Below, in pieces: positions 1 to 14,000 of a stretch of 64,000 bases of DNA; positions within the stretch are counted from its first letter, which is position 1; every line of letters begins with the position of its first letter. The notes beneath the pieces were generated by a model that made no database searches, was not told where the DNA came from, and saw nothing but the letters and a program-made list of their open reading frames with translations. Made by a program: the position numbers and the translations under genes. Origin of the DNA: Megalonaias nervosa (Eukaryota > Mollusca > Bivalvia > Unionida > Unionidae); NCBI GenBank assembly GCA_016617855.1, contig JAECUM010012839.1, positions 1-64,000 on the forward strand, written 5' to 3'.

Positions 1-495
1 GCATAATATAGCCAATAATGTTTTCTAAGTGCCATTAAAACCAACAAAACATTGAATGGTTGCTTTGTTTTTGTAGGCAATCATTATTAAAAAAAATAGA
101 GTTTATGGTAAAGGAATCGGGTGTGTAGTACAAAATGATATTGTTTTCCTTCTTTTTTGTTTAAATATTACTGTGTCAGAATTCAATAAACACAGTACTC
201 AAAGTTGCAGACTCGGCATTACTCATTAGGACATTAATCATAACCTTTAGAATGCATAAAGCAGCTCAGCAGCCAAGACTAATTCAGGGTGAGTTCAATT
301 ATAATGCTCGGTATGTTCTCTCTGATCGAGTACTGAACATTCGGAACTTTTTTCTGATAGCAAACTGTTATTCATATTGATCAAATGTGTCCTCATAAAA
401 CATTGACAGTACACTGGAAACTTTGGACTAAATGCTTGCTTTGCATAATTTGAACACAACCAAAAATATCTCTTTAGGTGAATTGAATTGAAGTG
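1..495. other. 5' flank or intron, no gene seen
   Basis: AT-rich DNA without a convincing coding frame; short ORFs here are random. It lies upstream of a ~43-bp array and is probably 5' flank or the first intron of the receptor gene. Confidence 0.4.
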
Positions 496-1190
496 TTCCA
501 TATGTATGTTGGAGTACATTTTGAAAGGTACTCATGTGTGTACTCCATGTATGTGCTGGAGTATGTTTGGAAAGGTATTCATGTTTACTCCATGTGTGTG
601 CTGGATTACATTTGGAAAGGTACTCGTGTACTCCATGAATGTGCTGGAGTACATTTGGAAAGTTACTTGTGTACTCCATGAATGTGCTGGAGTACATTTG
701 GAAAGGTACTCATGTACTCCATGAATGTGCTGGAGTACATTTGGAAAGGTACTCATGTACTCCATGAATGTGCTGGAGTACATTTGGAAAGTTACATGTG
801 TACTCCAAGCATGTGTTGGATTACATTTTGAAAGGTACTCGTGTGTACTCCATGCATGTGCTGGAGTACATTTATTATATGTGCTGAAGTACATTTGGAC
901 AGGTACTCATATGTGTACTCAGCATATCTGCTGGAGTACATTTTGAAAGGTATTCATATGTGTACTCCATGTATGTGCTGAAGTACAGTTTGAAAGGCAC
1001 TCGTGTACTCCATGTGTGTGGTGGAGTACAGTTTGAAAGGTACTCATGTGTACTCAATGTGTGTGATGGAGTACATTTGAAAGGTACTCCTTTGTACTCT
1101 CTATATGTTGAGTACATTTGGAAAGGTACTCATTTGCACTCCATGTATGTGCTGGAGTACATTTGGAAACGTACTCATGTATGTACTCCT
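496..1190. repeat. Minisatellite, ~43-48 bp unit
   Basis: Tandem degenerate units around GTACTCCATG and GTGCTGGAGTACATTTGG, about 15 copies; neighbouring units at 671, 714 and 757 are exactly 43 bp apart. Each unit contains GTAC palindromes. ORFs on both strands are by-products of the repeat. Confidence 0.9.
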
Positions 1191-1354
1191 AACTAGGAAA
1201 GCTTCAAGCCAGATTACTTGTATTTAGATTCTAAATTAATGGTACAGAAGTATTTATTTTTGTACTTATGTACTTTAAATGACTTTACCCCATGCCTGCC
1301 ACTCATACATGCACACATACACACTAACAGTGTCTAATTCATTTTTTTTTTCAG

Positions 1355-1462
1355 ATGCAGAATTAGGTACAGGTTTATGTATTGACATGAAAGTGGTTTT
1401 ATGTTCAGCTGACTAGATAAGGAAGCGTTTACTGATAAAGTTTAGTCCTTGTCCCAGTCAAT
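1355..1462 (+). other. 5' untranslated part of the first coding exon
   Basis: A pyrimidine-rich tract followed by CAG at 1352-1354 is a good splice acceptor, so the first coding exon probably begins at 1355 and an upstream non-coding exon lies outside the window. The stretch has stops in the frame of the ATG at 1463, which supports that ATG as the start. Confidence 0.6.
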
Positions 1463-2074
1463 ATGGCTGAAGTTGTTTCATCACAGAATAACACTGGTCA
1501 ACAAATTGATCAAACACTACCGAATCCTTTTACAGCTTCAAATCCTAATCTAGGGAGACAGAATTTAGGTTTAACTACACTTGAGGTGATGGAAATGTAC
1601 CAAAAACATGCAGGTTTGAATTTTCTGAATGTGCCATTATCAGTCAGCTCTAATAGCACAGATGATTCTGACAATGACCTGGAAGAGATGGTAAAATTAG
1701 AACTGTATCAAGATTCACCACTTTTCCAAAGGATAAATTCTCAGATTCAAAAGCAGCAACAGATTGCAAAAGAAAGACAAGAAAATCAAGCAGTTGGGTC
1801 CTTAACAAAACAGAGGAATGAGGAATTACCCCATGCCAGCTTACAGTCAGAAATTGACAATGAAAATGAAAGTTTTGACAGTAGGGGTGAGAGGCCAAAT
1901 AAACTGATAAAGCTAGAACCAGTCTCGCCTCAGCATGATGATAGTCGGAGAAGTCCTGACAGTGCTCAAATGAAAAAAGTAACAAGTACAACTCCCACCC
2001 TTCCCCCATGCAGGATCTGTGGAGAGAGGGCATCAGGGTTTCACTATGGGGTGAACACCTGTGAGGCATGCAAG
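1463..2074 (+). CDS. Nuclear receptor coding exon 1: A/B domain and first zinc finger
   Basis: Encodes residues 1-204. The A/B part is hydrophilic, with an acidic run (TDDSDNDLEE, 66-75), a Gln/Lys-rich helix-like stretch (about 93-109) and two sumoylation consensus sites, VKLE (77-80) and IKLEPVSP (149-156). The first zinc finger fills the 3' end (C183, C186, C200, C203). The exon stops exactly after the Lys of CEACK, at donor GTAAAT, the finger-1/finger-2 split position common in nuclear receptor genes. The frame stays open past the donor to 2377 only because the intron begins with a 30-bp array. Confidence 0.9.
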
Positions 2075-5000
2075 GTAAATGAAATCTGTATGAGTAATAG
2101 AACTTTCTGTACAATAAGTTTTATGTGCAGTGTTCTTCTTAAGGCTTTAACACTGAGTGATATTCTTCACAAGGCAATAACAATGGGTGATATTCTTTAC
2201 AAGGCAAGAACACTGGGTGATATTCTTTACAAGGCAATAACACTGGGTGATATTCTTTACAAGGCAATAACACTGGGTGATATACTTTACAAGGCAATAA
2301 CACTGGTTGATATTCTTTACAAGGCAAGAATGCTGGGTGATATTCTTCACAAGCCAGGAACACTGGGCTGGCATTAAATTGTCCCATTGTTTTTGTCTTA
2401 TGTATAATTTTATGTTTTCCATATTTTTAAATAATTGTGTCACTTCCTTTTTTAGCTGTGTATATACCTTCACTAGACTATGCTTGAGAAAGACATGGTA
2501 CCCTTGGGTTTCAGCTCCTTTCTTGTGCTCCAGGAAACAGTTGCACACAGCAGCGTTGAACATAGTTAAAATTAACAAGTTGTGAAGTTGAAAACAAGAG
2601 AAGTCTAAAGTTCAAGATAAAGTAGCAAGCAGTGGTATATATTACCTTTTGTTGGTCCATTTTGGTGGCAGTTCAACACTGTGATGACTTTTATAGTTGT
2701 GTGTTAAAATTCAAAACTACATTACTTTGAAAGACATATTGGCCCTGATTGCACATCCTGCTGTCTTTGGTTTGAGCAGAGTAACTTTAATAATTTTGCA
2801 GTTAAATTTTTTATGCATTGTAAATTGATGAGACCTTGAGTAAATTTATTTCTATCATTCCACAAAATCATTTAAAGGATAAATTGCCCTAACTGCTTTC
2901 CAAATACAGGCATCTCTGTTTAAGACCTTGTCAAGCAAGGTTTTTAGTATTTGGGGCTCTATGCAATGCTTGCTATATAGCTGCATTTCTTTTGCAAGGG
3001 TTTCTTCCGCCGGAGCCTGAAAAAGATGAAAATAGATTATAAGTGTGTTGGAAAGAATAATGACTGTTTGATAGCTCCAGGCAAAAGGAATAGCTGTCCC
3101 ATGTGCAGATACAACAAGTGTATTGCTGTTGGCATGTCCAAAGATGGTAAGTAGTTAGAATGCATGCTTCAAAGAATCCTTACTATTTGTTATCATGCAA
3201 GACAATAAGGCCATTGATTATGATGCTTAGAGATAGGTATGGTCATGGAGTCCATTTCATTATTTATTAGTAGAATTATAGATATCATGAACTTCATTAT
3301 AAGTTGATCACATTATAAAAATGGTATATTCTGTGGCACCTGTGGTTTGCATTATAATCAGGGATAACTAAAAAAAATTCTTTCCCAGCAGGTCAGTGTC
3401 TGTGCCATTCTTTTGAAGAGAACAAATGGTATAGAACCCTGTCTGCTAGTGCATTATACATCAGAAAATCTGGGCGCTGTTATTTGTAGTTTGATGCATA
3501 TGTACAGAAAATTTGAAGTTCTCAGGTGTTTGGAATACAGTGGTCATTCTCTGTAACATTGTTGAAGGGAACCATAAAAATATACAGAGATCATTTTCTG
3601 TAAGTGTTCAAAAGGTACCATAAAAATACAATGGTCATTCTCTGTAACAGTGTTCAAGGGAACCATAAAAATATGCAGTGGTCAAATCTTTGTAACAGTG
3701 CTCAAGGGAACCATAAAAATATAGTGTTGTAAGTGAGGTAGCCTGATAATTTGAGTACTGAGTAGGGGATTAAAAATCTCTTTGGAGATGCAGAAGGTAT
3801 AAACCAAGTTTTCCTTTGGGGTCATAAAGGAAAGAGGGGGCAGGCTTTCTTCCCCCAAACACCCCAGGAGGGTTGGAAGTCATTCTCACCCATATGACAA
3901 GTCTGCCACTAGGGACTGCCCCTTTTCTCTGCATGAGGTGTTATGGGTAGAGGTCCTCCTTACCACTAAGTCTTCCTTGCAACAGACATTGGATGATGAA
4001 ATCCTGCCTTTCAGGAGTGAGAGCAGGAAGCAGACATTCTGTCAGCCCTTCTTGTTTCTATTGAGTTTGATGTAGAACAGGCTGAGGTGGTGACTCCTCC
4101 CATCAGGTCCACTGCCTTCTCCCAACCAGTGATCAAAGCAATAGAGGAAAAAGAGATGATTCATTGACAAGGTTTCTAGCAAGATTGGAAGAACTCTCTC
4201 TTGCACAGACTTTTTGTTTCTCCCTTACTCTGCAATGGTTAAGGAGCTTTCTAAAGGTTTGTAAGGGCCAGTAGTTTGCTAGACAGTTTAAAGGGTGGTC
4301 TGTCCCACATCTGAGTTGAAACCTTTGGTCTCTGCAGTTAGCTATAGGGTTTACACCCCTTTCTGGTCCCTTAAGCCTCCCACTTTGGAGACAGAAGTGA
4401 CACAAGTGGATATTTTCACAGGTACATTGGCTTGCCTTCAAGTTAAAACACTCGAGGTCTTACAACTAAAGGCTAGGTCTTTACTTACCATAGTCTTGCA
4501 TGATGACATTTCTTCAGTGGCCTCTTTCAGCCAGCTAAAGGAGGAATCTCTGTCACCAGCTGCTTTTCAATGTTTGTTTGGAAGCAATGTCCAAAACATA
4601 TGTTATCCGTGCCCATGGTTTAATCAGTAGAGCTTCTCAACCTCCACGTGGATGTTGCTCTGGACATATTCAAGGTCATACTGGAGCACAGTAAGAACCT
4701 TCTGAGAGCTGCTGCCGTGGAGGCAGAGACTGTCTTCAGAGGGAACACTGGTCCCTCGTGTCAGCATCTGGTCCATCAAAACTGACCAAGAAGCAGAATC
4801 ATCATCTTCAAAGACTTGCAGGCTCAGCCCCAAAAAGAGCCATGATTCAGAGCCCCCTCCCTCCCCTTGGCAGTAGGGTCTTAGAATGGCAAGCCACAAA
4901 GGCCAAGGGATGATGTTTGTAGACCCTTTCTTGGGGGAGGGACAGCCAAGAGGAATTGATCCCTCGCCTGCAGTGTGTCCCTCTTTCTTGGTTTTCATAG

Positions 5001-8000
5001 GTGCAAACCTGAACCTTTTTGAGAGGCAGACATGCCAACCCAAAGCTTACAGTTTTGCCATAAGCCTTAAAAAATTACCCTTAAAATATGGATGTACAGA
5101 ATAAAAGCAAAATCTACAGAAATATGACTGTTGTGGTAAAATCCAGATGTTTGGCTCTACCATATTTGACTGGGATTTGGGTTTTGTATTAGATTTTGTG
5201 GAGTTAGTCAAAGAACCAGACTAACTTTACAGTAGTACCTCAGACGCTTCAAACTGCAAATATTTTTTCATGCATAGCATCTGCATGATGAAACCGTTGA
5301 TAATAAATTTTTTAAAAATGGCATCTTGCAAGAGATACATGTTGGAGACAAAAGGGAAAATAAGCCTCTTAATCAGTGTTAAAAATCAGTACAGAAGACT
5401 CTAAAGGAATATTATTTTTGGGAATAAAATCAGGAAGGGACAAAATTATGTTTATTGGACATCACATATCGATTTGAGTGTGTCTCTACTCATGGATTTT
5501 CCTGGTACCAAAAATCAGGGAATGTTTTAAATAATTAAAGACCTTCCTTCTTTTGTTACATATATTTAATTTACATTGCTTGTTAGTTAGTTTTTTTAAT
5601 TTAATTTTTATGTTTCATTACATGCTGTTGTAATGTAACATTGTACGTTGGACTTGACCTTGTCCAAAACTGAGTTCATTTCTGCTTGACCCGAATAAAT
5701 TTTTTCTCTTTTATTCTGTAAACAACTAACACATAGCCAAAATATTCTCTTTGTGATGGGCTTAATATCAGGGTCATTATTAATAGAAGTAAATATGTTT
5801 ATTTGGGTCTAGGTCAAGATTATTGGAAATTACCTGGTGTACCTGACATAGTCCAGGTTCAGTATTTTAATTTTAGTACTAGGTTTCTAATAATAACTAA
5901 CATTTTTATTTTGTAAACATCAGGATCATTCTAGAAGGTTATTTTCCATTAGGTAATAGTATTTTTTTAGAAAATGCTAATTGTGACCTGAGGTCAAGTA
6001 TAAATCTATATAATCTTGTAAATGAGAAGATTTTTCACTTGTGCTTTAAGTTCTAGTAAAATCAAGTTGTATTATATGTTGTGTCCAATATTTCATTTCG
6101 GGCTGGAATCTAATTCTTCAAATTATTGATTTCAGGTGATTATTTTCTCAGGAAATACAAAAGTGCTCGGATAAAATTCTTGGAGAGAGACATTTACTGG
6201 AATTTATAGTGAATTCAAACCTGGAATTATATTACTGTGATGTGACAAAAGACTGTTGACACATCAGCTTTATACAGGTTATAACAGACGCATCAATACC
6301 TTCAGCTTTGGATTTATTTTGGACTTCTACTGAATTTTATTCATGACTTTCAATTATTAGGACTTGAGTCTGTAATTCTAGGATTTTTGGGGATTTAATT
6401 CACAATACCATAAGTTCTTTTTCATTTTCACTTTGTATTCTAGGGAAGTAAAAATATTTGTTGAATTTTGCAAAGCTTGTTGCTTTTCATTCTTTTCTAT
6501 TACTTTCTTAAGAGTATAGACTCATAACACCTTGAACAAGTTTCTGCAGGAGGAATTTTTCAAGATGTATATCTTCACATCACTATCTTTCCTTCTCACA
6601 GGAAATACCTCCTGTTTCGCTTTGTTGCAGAGATTTTTTAAATTCTGCCAATCAGCCTAGTCTCCATATTTGGAGATTGTACCAGGGTCATGGGATTAGC
6701 TGTCATCTGTTTAAGGTCACTGGGGATCCCAGCAATACTTCAAAGCTGTTGGACCATAATACTAGGCTGGGTCTTTCACCTGTCCTAGAGAAATTGAGCT
6801 TACCAGTACTCCATGTCAAGATTTCATCTACATGGGGATAAATTTCCTAACAAATAGATGATTAGTCTGTGTCCAGCAGGACAGAGTCGATCCTGACTTT
6901 ATTGGAGGCACTAGGGGCCAAGACCACATCGTCTGCTCCTCTATTCATATCATTTCTAGTGACCTTGAACTCTGCATTGGACCTGGTTTCTTTAGGCAAG
7001 TTACACTTGCACTCTCTCCAGTTTCTCCTTCTAGCAAACTGGACATCATACATGGACCCGCTGACTGCTCAGATTTCTTTAAATTTCTTCCAGCTGGTTT
7101 GGTGGGCAAATTTGACCAGTTTCTGGCCAGAGTCCCATCTATATGCCTCCAGATTTACTCCTATTTGTTGCAGACACATCAGATTTTGGGAAGGATTCTC
7201 ATCTGGAGGTAGATGGGCTGATTCTTCAGGGTTCACAGTCCCAGGAAGAATATGTCCTCCGCATCAATAATTAGGAAATGAGGAAGTGTTTTTAGCCTTT
7301 TATGAGTGCATCAACAAAATATGATGTTGTTGCAAGATGGTTTCCTTTGCCAACACAATGGTGGTAGCATACCTTAAGTGACAAGGAAGTACACATACCC
7401 TATCTCACTGTGCAGAGGTTTGGAACCTTTGCTGGACAACTTTGGAAGGGATTGTCTTGTGAATTAACCACATTCCTGGCAGAAATAATGTTTTAGTGTA
7501 CAGTCTGTCCAGGAAGGGAAAGATACTCCTCATGGAATAGTCTTTGCACCCATCTGTAACAGATTCTATGTTCAGACTTTTGGGAAAAGTCTGGGTGGAC
7601 TTACATGCTACAAGGCTAAACAACAAGCTCCTTTTACATTTTCACAGTCCCAGACATGAGAGCTATGCAGTGGACACTTCAGCCTGGAGTGGGATTGTCT
7701 GTTTACTTACACCTTCCCACCTTTTAGGATGGTCCCACAACTACTTCAAAAAGTACGTAAGGACCTCCTCTGCTCATTTTGATATTCCTTTTGTGGCTGT
7801 AAGGTCCATGGTTTTGCGATCTTCTCTGCCTGCTGGTAGACCTGACTGGGACGTTACACCTTCTACTGCAGCACAGGGCATGTCTCCTACACAACAGCCC
7901 ACATTTTTCCACCAGCATGCTTGCTTCATCTCAAATAATCTTTTAACCAGAGCAAGTTTTTGAGCAACGTTACCAGGCACATTGACCAGTCCAGGAGACA

Positions 8001-11000
8001 AACTGTTCAAAGTCAATGATGCCAAATGGAGAATCTTTTGCAATTGGTACAGTAAGAAACATGGTAATCTAGGCTGTCGCTCTGTGAGTGCACTGTTTGG
8101 CTGAATTTCTTCTCTTCCTTTAAAAAAGATGTAATCCTTGGTTTCTATCAAGGGCTTTAGGACAACTCTGTGAACAAACTCATATTTTCAGAGAGCCTTA
8201 CCATTGGTGCAGTCTCTCTTATTGCAGACCAGATAGGTGTTTTGAGTTGCAAAGACTGGAGTCTTGCCTGGATGGATTTTCCCATGTGTTTTATTGTCTT
8301 CATTTTAGAAACCTTTGGGTATTGATTCCTTTGAGAACAAAATTCTTTTGAGGCTGTTTTCTTTCTTTCCTAAACATCTGTCAGATGAAAGGGTGAGCTT
8401 CTTACCTATTCAGGAGACTGAGGCTATCAAAGGTTCACTGGAAATAGTTGGTTTCTCTCCTTTGCCAGCCAGGTTTATTAGCAAAAACCAGCTTCCATCA
8501 GTTTCTCCCAACTGAGATCCCAGCCAGTGCGCAAATTTGCTGCCAGCCCAGTGCCAGCTAATTTCACTGCAATCTGGCACAAATTATGAGTAGCAAGTCT
8601 ATCTTGCCAGTTTGATTTTAGGTATATAGAGAAATGCATAAATTGTACTGTATATTTTATCATATTAAACTGTTTCTGACAATGACTGGTAAATCTGGAG
8701 TATAGCAATGAGATCTTGCCAGGTGAAATGAGAAGGAATATAGTTCACATGTGTACAATAGATGATTGCATCTCCAGTTTAAATGCTCTGCATCTACCGT
8801 ATGCGATGTCTGATGACACCTAATGCATCTGATTCCCAATGTTAGCTTGTGGAATTATTTGGATCCTTCAAAGTTTGATATATTTAATGGATGAGTGTCC
8901 TCATTCCTGTTTTGACTATGATTTAGACTGGCCATCAATGGCTACATCATATTCTGATGCCCTGACTCTAGATCAGGTATGTATGGATCTCTAAATGAGG
9001 TATGTATGGATTTCTAAATGAGGTATGTATGGATCTCTAAATGAGGTATGTATGGATTTCTAAATGAGGTATGTATGGATCTCTAAATGAGGTATGTATG
9101 GATCTCTAAATGATGTATATATGGATCTCTAAATGAGGTATGTATGGATTTCTAAATGAGGTATGTATGGATTTCTAAATGAGGTATATATGGATCTCTA
9201 AATGAGGTATGTATGGATCTCTAAATGAGGTATGTATGGATCTCTAAATGGGGTATATATGGATCTCTAAATGAGGTATATATGGAACTCTAAATGAGGT
9301 ATGTATGGATTTCTAAATGAGGTATGTATGGATTTCTAAATGAGGTATATATGGATCTCTAAATGAGGTATGTATGGATCTCTAAATGAGGTATGTATGG
9401 ATCTCTAAATGAGGTATATATGGATCTCTAAATGAGGTATGTATGGATTTCTAAATGAGGTATGTATGGATTTCTAAATGAGGTATATATGGATCTCTAA
9501 ATGAGGTATGTATGGATCTCTAAATGAGGTATGTATGGATCTCTAAATGAGGTATATATGGATCTCTAAATGAGGTATGTATGGATTTCTAAATGAGGAA
9601 TGTATGGATTTCTAAATGAGGAATGTATGGATTTCTAAATGAGGTATATATGGATCTCTAAATGAGGAATGTATGGATCTCTAAATGAGGTATGTATGGA
9701 TTTCAAAATGAGGTATATATGGATCTCTAAATGAGGTATGTATGGATCTCTAAATGAGGTTTGTGTGGATTTCTAAACGAGGTATATATTGATCTCTATA
9801 GAAGGTATGTATGGGTCTCTAAATGAGGTATGTATGGATCTCTAAAAGAGGTGCATATGGATCTCAATCAGCTGAACATTTAGCAGCATTGTCAGAAATG
9901 TTGCCAGAGCACAAGAGTGCACGAATAACACAAAATGTTTTACACATTCATGCACTTGGAAAGTAGTGATGCACAAAAACTCATGCAAATCAGTTCAAAG
10001 TTGGACATATAAATATGTACTCTGTGCAGTATACAATTTTATTTAACTGTTAACCCTTAAAGTGCTTGTAAGTCGTACCACTGATAAAGGTCTCATACTG
10101 CTTGTTGCGACATGTGACTGTTCTTCAGGTAGGCAATTGTTACATTTCTTGGTACTTTGGCTTAACATAAATGGTTGTTAAATTAAATTTAATTGGCACA
10201 GTAGGACCTGGAACAAGCATTCCATCAAGTTCTAATATTGCATTCATCAAAGAAGTTTTCCAATTCATTTTGTTTTAAAATACAGGCTATGTAGGAAACC
10301 CAAAATGGCTGACTCCCAACTCCAGTTATTCATTTGGCAAGTATTGGCTGATGATAGTAATGATGACAATGATTTTAAAGTTTTGAAGTGTATTAGATTA
10401 TTTGAGCTGGGAAAGTGTTAGTGGATATACCAGTGAGTAATTCTGAACTCAAAAATTATGCTGGACAAAAACAGGGCCATACTGGTCAACCCCATATTCA
10501 GCAGCATTTCAAAATTAAATATAGAAAAGACAGAATACAAAGTTTAATTAAATAAGAGTGAATTTAAATACAGAATGCAATTTTCTTTTTTCTTTTTTTT
10601 TTATCTCTGACAATTTAGCACTGAGAGATAAATGAAATAAATAAGAAGCTCAAAATAAATTAAAAAGGAAGGATATTTATTTGTTCAAAATGCCTCTGAC
10701 TGAACAAGCAAGACTATGGCATTGATGGACATAAACAAACCCTAATACAACATTTTGTTCATAAATGAAATGTTCATTTATTTCTGTAAAGTGCCTTTGA
10801 ATAATTACATTGACTAGGTGGATTGAAATCAGATGGTGTTATGTTTGAGTAAACACAGGGTCACTTAAAACGGTACATGTTAATCATACCTGGCTTTTTT
10901 TTTTAAAGTCATTTGATTGGCGGATAATTTGGTTGATAAGCCCAATATGCATTAAAGCAGTTAACAAAACTTGTGCACACTGGACAGTTGTCAATGACCA

Positions 11001-14000
11001 CTTACTGTAGTATCACAGGATGTAAATGTATATATGAAGAGAGGTTAGGTCCAAGCATTCAGATTGCCCAGATGATATGAATGGCAAGATAAAGTAGATA
11101 AATTGATTCAAGTATAAAAATGAGCGCATGCCTTGCTTGATTTGAAATAGAAAAAAAAGCACTTTTCCTGGACTAGTGACTCCAAAAATGTTATTTTTCT
11201 GGCTTTGAAAATGTAAAGCTCATTTGTACTAACATGGTTATAGACTTTATGATGATAAATAATTGGAGTTTTTAAGGTTTTGCAGGCAAAAGAAAGCTTC
11301 AAGCTGGGGACAAGCTTTGTCATGTATTTGGAAGATTGATTGATATATTACTTACAGACGTATAACTGTATTTATTGGATTCATTAGGGAATTAGCCCAG
11401 ATTAGATTATTCCCATAGGGTAAATTTTTACATTTATTCCAAGGGTACCAGATTTTTTTTATTTGGGCACTACAAGCCACTCATTTATAAACCCATCAAA
11501 AAAGATTAATCTTCTGCTCCTCCTTCAGTCCTAAAATATTGTACAAGTCCTGGGTGTTTTGGGTATTCATAAAAAAAGTTGCCTTTTGAAGAACAACAGA
11601 AAATGTTACCTTAAAACATAAATAAAAAAATTGATGCTGATTTAAAATGCAAAATAAGTAAGTTACCTTTTGTTCCTAAAGAGCCATGATCAAGATCGTT
11701 GGGAGATGATAAATCCAAACATTGTTGTATTTAGCCATCAAAACTGGGCGTTACACACATGAGAAGAGGACCAAAGACATTGTGGAGATCAAGAAGCTTC
11801 AAGGTACAAGTAATCAGCCAGAGGATGCGGATACAGAAGAGGAACTAGAAAAAATCATCCAGATGCTTACGAAATATCACAGAGAAATAACATTGGGTGA
11901 TTTACCGCATCTTGCAAACCCTCAGAATGTTGCAGAGTTACAGCGAAAATATTATGTAAGTCTTGTACATTGTATTGCCTCTGTAAGCATAGCCAAAGAG
12001 AGGTATCACTTTTCTGGTAGTGAAGACATTATTGTCCATGGCATTAGGATCCTCTGTTAAACAGAGCTATCACCTCCTGGTTTTGAAGACTAATAGAATC
12101 TGTGTTGGGTGTTGATGTTTGCACAGAGGCATGGAAATCCCCATCAATGGGGTTGCATTGTCTCCCAATGAGGCCTCGTGACTGGGATTTCCTTGTCTTG
12201 GTAAAAATACTGACATAGATGAGTTTTCTCACCCCTTTTTTTCCAATTAAATTAAAATAACCCTGCATTTTTGCAGTATAGTTAGTCGATTCAGCACATA
12301 CAGAATTTGTCAGCTACTATTATTGCCTCTCACTTTATATCATTGTCATCAGGTCTTGTACTCATTTATAAAAATCGGAATAATTATTTGAGTAGAATCT
12401 AGCTTTATAAGCCGTTCTTATAAAAGGAAAAAAAAAATCAAGATAAAATGCTATAATTGTTAGGCATTGGAAGTATTGCACAGTGAGTCTCAAGCAAAAT
12501 CTAAACCTAAAAACATTTTATATTATTACTGTATTATCCCATTTCATCGCTGGATATCATATGAAATTAAACATTAAGTAATTAATATCTTTAATGTGGT
12601 TGTAGCAGTAATGCTTGCTGATTTGACTTTCATTTTGTTAAATTTCTGAAGCTGTAAATTTGTTCATGTTAATTTTGATTGGATTTGACAATAGATAATA
12701 ATAAAATAAAAAATGCACATTAATAGCAGGCTGATAATACAGTTAATTATATTAATTCTTGTTAAATACAAAATGAATTGCAAAGCAGCAATTTACTTAG
12801 TTAAAAGTGGAATCAGAATTTTATTTCCAAATTTTGCTTGCTGATGAATTCCAAAATAAAGATAATTGCAGCACATGTCAAAAATACATACTCTCATTAT
12901 CAGTGCCTGTTTCATAGTTAGTGATTAAAGCTAAGAGTAATGGCAATTGAATGTTATGGTGTATAATCTCTCCACAGTTTTGCATATAATAAACACATTT
13001 CATTACAAAGAAAGATGCATTAAAAATAAAGATAGAAACCTGTGTATTGGAGTATTGTTTTCGTAAGAAGTCATAACTTTGTGCTGCTGTGATAAACTTA
13101 TATGCACTGCATTGAAAGATTAAAGGGGAGAATTTTGATTGTATATGGTTCGTTTATATACCGCTTGAAACCAAATTTTAGTGAATGTAACAACTTAATC
13201 TTATTTTGTTTCACAGTTCATATTGCAAGTTCAAAATTCGTTTTTCCAAAAATATCAAAAATCATTTTCAGGGAGAAGTTAATGTTTCTTTTAAGGCACT
13301 GGTGTTAAAAACTAACATTGAAGGTCAACACCTTCCTGACTAGCTGGACAAAGAAAGGAACCTTTTCCACAAAGATCACTTTGTTTATGGTATGAGCAGC
13401 CTTCAGTTGTGTTGACAAATTTGGTGCATTTAAAAATTAGCATACTTTTCTAAGTCTGTGAATAAATGTTTTTGTATACTGCTTTCAATAATTATTTTAA
13501 AGTAGGTTTTGGACAAATTATGAACATTAAAGGGAAACTGTGACAAATTAATAACCAGTACAAGAATCATTTTTATGAAATATCATTTATTGAGAAACAA
13601 CATTGAAGGTACCGCTTGATGCAAAACAGTACATGTATGTACATGCAAATATTCACAAATTGGCCTACTAAAAAGCATTCAGTTTCTTGTATGGTGAGAG
13701 ATGAAATATAAATTACTGAACAATCATGAGAAAATTAAGGTGATTCAAAATTATAATACGTTAAATAATAGTAATTTTAATTATATTATGCTTTTAGAGA
13801 AACAAAAGAAAAAATAAGTCACTGGTAAGTATTAGTGGGTTTCATTCAGTTATTAAAATAAAAAATGTGAGAAATGGGGTTGTTTTTTGGGAGAGAAAGA
13901 AATATGGAGGGAACTCTACTGATTGACTGTTGCTGGCTCAAGCAAGAAAACTACAATAAAAGGTATAGCAGCTGACTTCAGGGTTAAAATGTCACTCCTT

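Larger units (their letters stand above)
3780..8520 (+). mobile_element. Decayed DIRS-like retrotransposon in intron 2
   Basis: Fragments read in the order of a DIRS element on the plus strand: a gag-like region (about 4,040-5,040), reverse transcriptase/connection (6,869-7,270), RNase H-side region (7,544-7,860) and the N-terminal side of a tyrosine recombinase (about 7,980-8,170). Many stops and frameshifts show it is dead. The 5,050-6,580 part is AT-rich, has no recognisable coding sequence, and is probably a later insertion or strongly diverged. Terminal repeats were not identified, so the ends are approximate. Confidence 0.7.

Noticed and set aside
2075..2377. Extension of the first exon ORF through the 30-bp array to a 304-residue protein
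   Set aside because: A good donor at 2075 falls at the conserved finger-1 boundary and the second finger is encoded at 2999; the open extension is a consequence of the 30-bp period.
4624..5043. 139-residue minus-strand ORF
   Set aside because: The plus-strand frames of the same stretch fit a DIRS gag relic better; the minus ORF shows no domain.
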